From JBDREF01 sp043820045 (GTDB lineage: Bacteria; Planctomycetota; Phycisphaerae; Sedimentisphaerales; Anaerobacaceae), in the NCBI GenBank assembly GCA_043820045.1, contig JBDREF010000068.1, positions 1 through 14,293 on the forward strand: 14,293 bases of DNA. Direction: 5' to 3'. The notes under the pieces were generated by a model, which was not told where the DNA came from, did no database searches, and worked only from the letters and a program-made list of their open reading frames with translations. Shown here in pieces: positions 13,565 to 14,293 of this stretch; position 1 is the first letter of the stretch; the number at the start of each line of letters is the position of its first letter. Made by a program: the position numbers and the translations under genes.

Positions 13565-14293
13565 TTACTTCTTCCACCGACCGGGTATAGGCTCAAAGAG
13601 TACCGCCTGCTCGTGCGCCCCCGACTTCGGGCGGATGATACCGATTATGCAGCCTTTGTTGTTCAGGCCCTCCACGCTGAGCAGTTCGCCGGTTTCGGGG
13701 TTCACGTAGCCGTCGATTGGTATTCGCCCGCGCCGCAGGTCCCAAAGATAGCGTTGCGGATAGGGCGGGAAGAATCTCGAGCTGAGCCGCCGGAGTGGGC
13801 CGTAGTGCTTCTCGCCGTACAGGACTTGATTCGCGTCATTAAGAAACTGTGAACCGATGGGGTGTTCGAGTTCAAACAGCCATTTACGGCCGGTATCTTT
13901 TCGCCAGAGGTAAACCCAGTAGCTGGATTTCTCCCAGTGGAACGTCCGCCCGAGTACATAGCCTCCATTGTTCAAGCCCGAACCGCGCGGATAGTCGGAA
14001 GAACTCGGCAGCTTCAGCGGCTCTTCAGTGCCGTCCGTCGAGTTCCAGAGGCATGGCTGGGGCCGGGATTTTGGGTTGGCATTTAAGGTTTCAGTGAATC
14101 CAATTACCTGCCCGGCGTCGTTGACGGCGTGTGCGTTGCCACCAAGCCTGCCAAGGGTGCCGAGCCGGCGCATCCCGTTGCTTTTGTCCCAGATGAACGC
14201 ATACGGCATACCATCAGCAGCTTCGGAAAAGCCCACTATCTGACCGTGGTTATTCAAGTCGGAGGCCGTGCTCATTGCGCCGCCGAGGGTCCC
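13565..14293 (-). CDS. HAF-repeat protein, C-terminal part (gene continues past the right edge)
   Basis: The frame is open to the window edge; the in-frame ATG at 14275 is internal, because the residues before it (GTLGGA) continue a HAF repeat. About 242 residues are visible and hold roughly five degenerate units of about 46 residues. Unit 1 is the clearest: GTLGG, then ASDLNNHGQIVGFSEA, then YAFIWDKSNG; unit 2 has HAVNDAGQVIGFTE and unit 5 VEGLNNKGCIIGI. HAF repeats are typical of extracellular or secreted proteins of unknown function and often occur in families in planctomycetes. The N-terminus, where any signal peptide would be, lies outside the window. The gene converges on the MocA-like gene, and a duplicated relic of its tail lies at 13367-13399. 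Confidence 0.85.
   Translation of the reverse strand, partial: GTLGGAMSTASDLNNHGQIVGFSEAADGMPYAFIWDKSNGMRRLGTLGRLGGNAHAVNDAGQVIGFTETLNANPKSRPQPCLWNSTDGTEEPLKLPSSSDYPRGSGLNNGGYVLGRTFHWEKSSYWVYLWRKDTGRKWLFELEHPIGSQFLNDANQVLYGEKHYGPLRRLSSRFFPPYPQRYLWDLRRGRIPIDGYVNPETGELLSVEGLNNKGCIIGIIRPKSGAHEQAVLFEPIPGRWKK

Noticed and set aside
14273..14275. The ATG at 14275 as the true start of the HAF protein
   Set aside because: The frame stays open to the window edge and the residues before it, GTLGGA, continue a HAF repeat.

Overview
The window looks like a chromosomal stretch of a Gram-negative bacterium with a planctomycete-like gene repertoire; Planctomycetota, perhaps the Phycisphaerae, is my best guess. 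The reasons are a formylglycine sulfatase and a Gfo/Idh/MocA oxidoreductase that both carry twin-arginine (Tat) signals, a HAF-repeat protein, and frequent small palindromic repeats. This assignment is inference from gene content only. No rRNA, tRNA, CRISPR array, integrase or transposase gene was seen.

Layout. (1) Positions 1-2541, minus strand: a three-gene operon with a near-consensus sigma70 promoter: DJ-1/PfpI-family protein, Tat-exported Gfo/Idh/MocA oxidoreductase, then a sulfatase that runs off the left edge. (2) Positions 2542-3350: a gene-poor, AT-richer stretch with one unrecognised four-helix membrane protein on the plus strand. (3) Positions 3379-4707, plus strand: a Tat-exported sulfite-oxidase-fold molybdoenzyme behind its own promoter. 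(4) Positions 4774-8705, minus strand: a MOT1-like molybdate transporter followed by a two-subunit molybdenum hydroxylase (2Fe-2S small subunit and Tat-exported molybdopterin large subunit). (5) Positions 8892-13332, plus strand: a second, paralogous two-subunit molybdenum hydroxylase, then an XdhC-family maturation factor and a MocA/MobA-like nucleotidyltransferase, tightly packed with ATGA overlaps. (6) Positions 13333-14293: a composite palindromic repeat, a relic of a HAF-protein tail, and a HAF-repeat protein that runs off the right edge on the minus strand.

How it fits together. Positions 3379-13332 hold most of the parts for periplasmic molybdoenzymes: molybdate uptake, cytidylation of molybdopterin, insertion or sulfuration of the cofactor, and three Tat-targeted molybdoenzymes. 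Neither hydroxylase has a FAD (CoxM-like) subunit. Together with the Tat signals this points to an IorAB-type architecture that passes electrons to a periplasmic acceptor. The substrates cannot be read from the sequence.

The most notable non-coding structures are a 49-bp double-hairpin repeat sitting in frame inside the XdhC gene, and a GTGTGCAA/TTGCACAC palindrome family found at both convergent gene junctions of the window.
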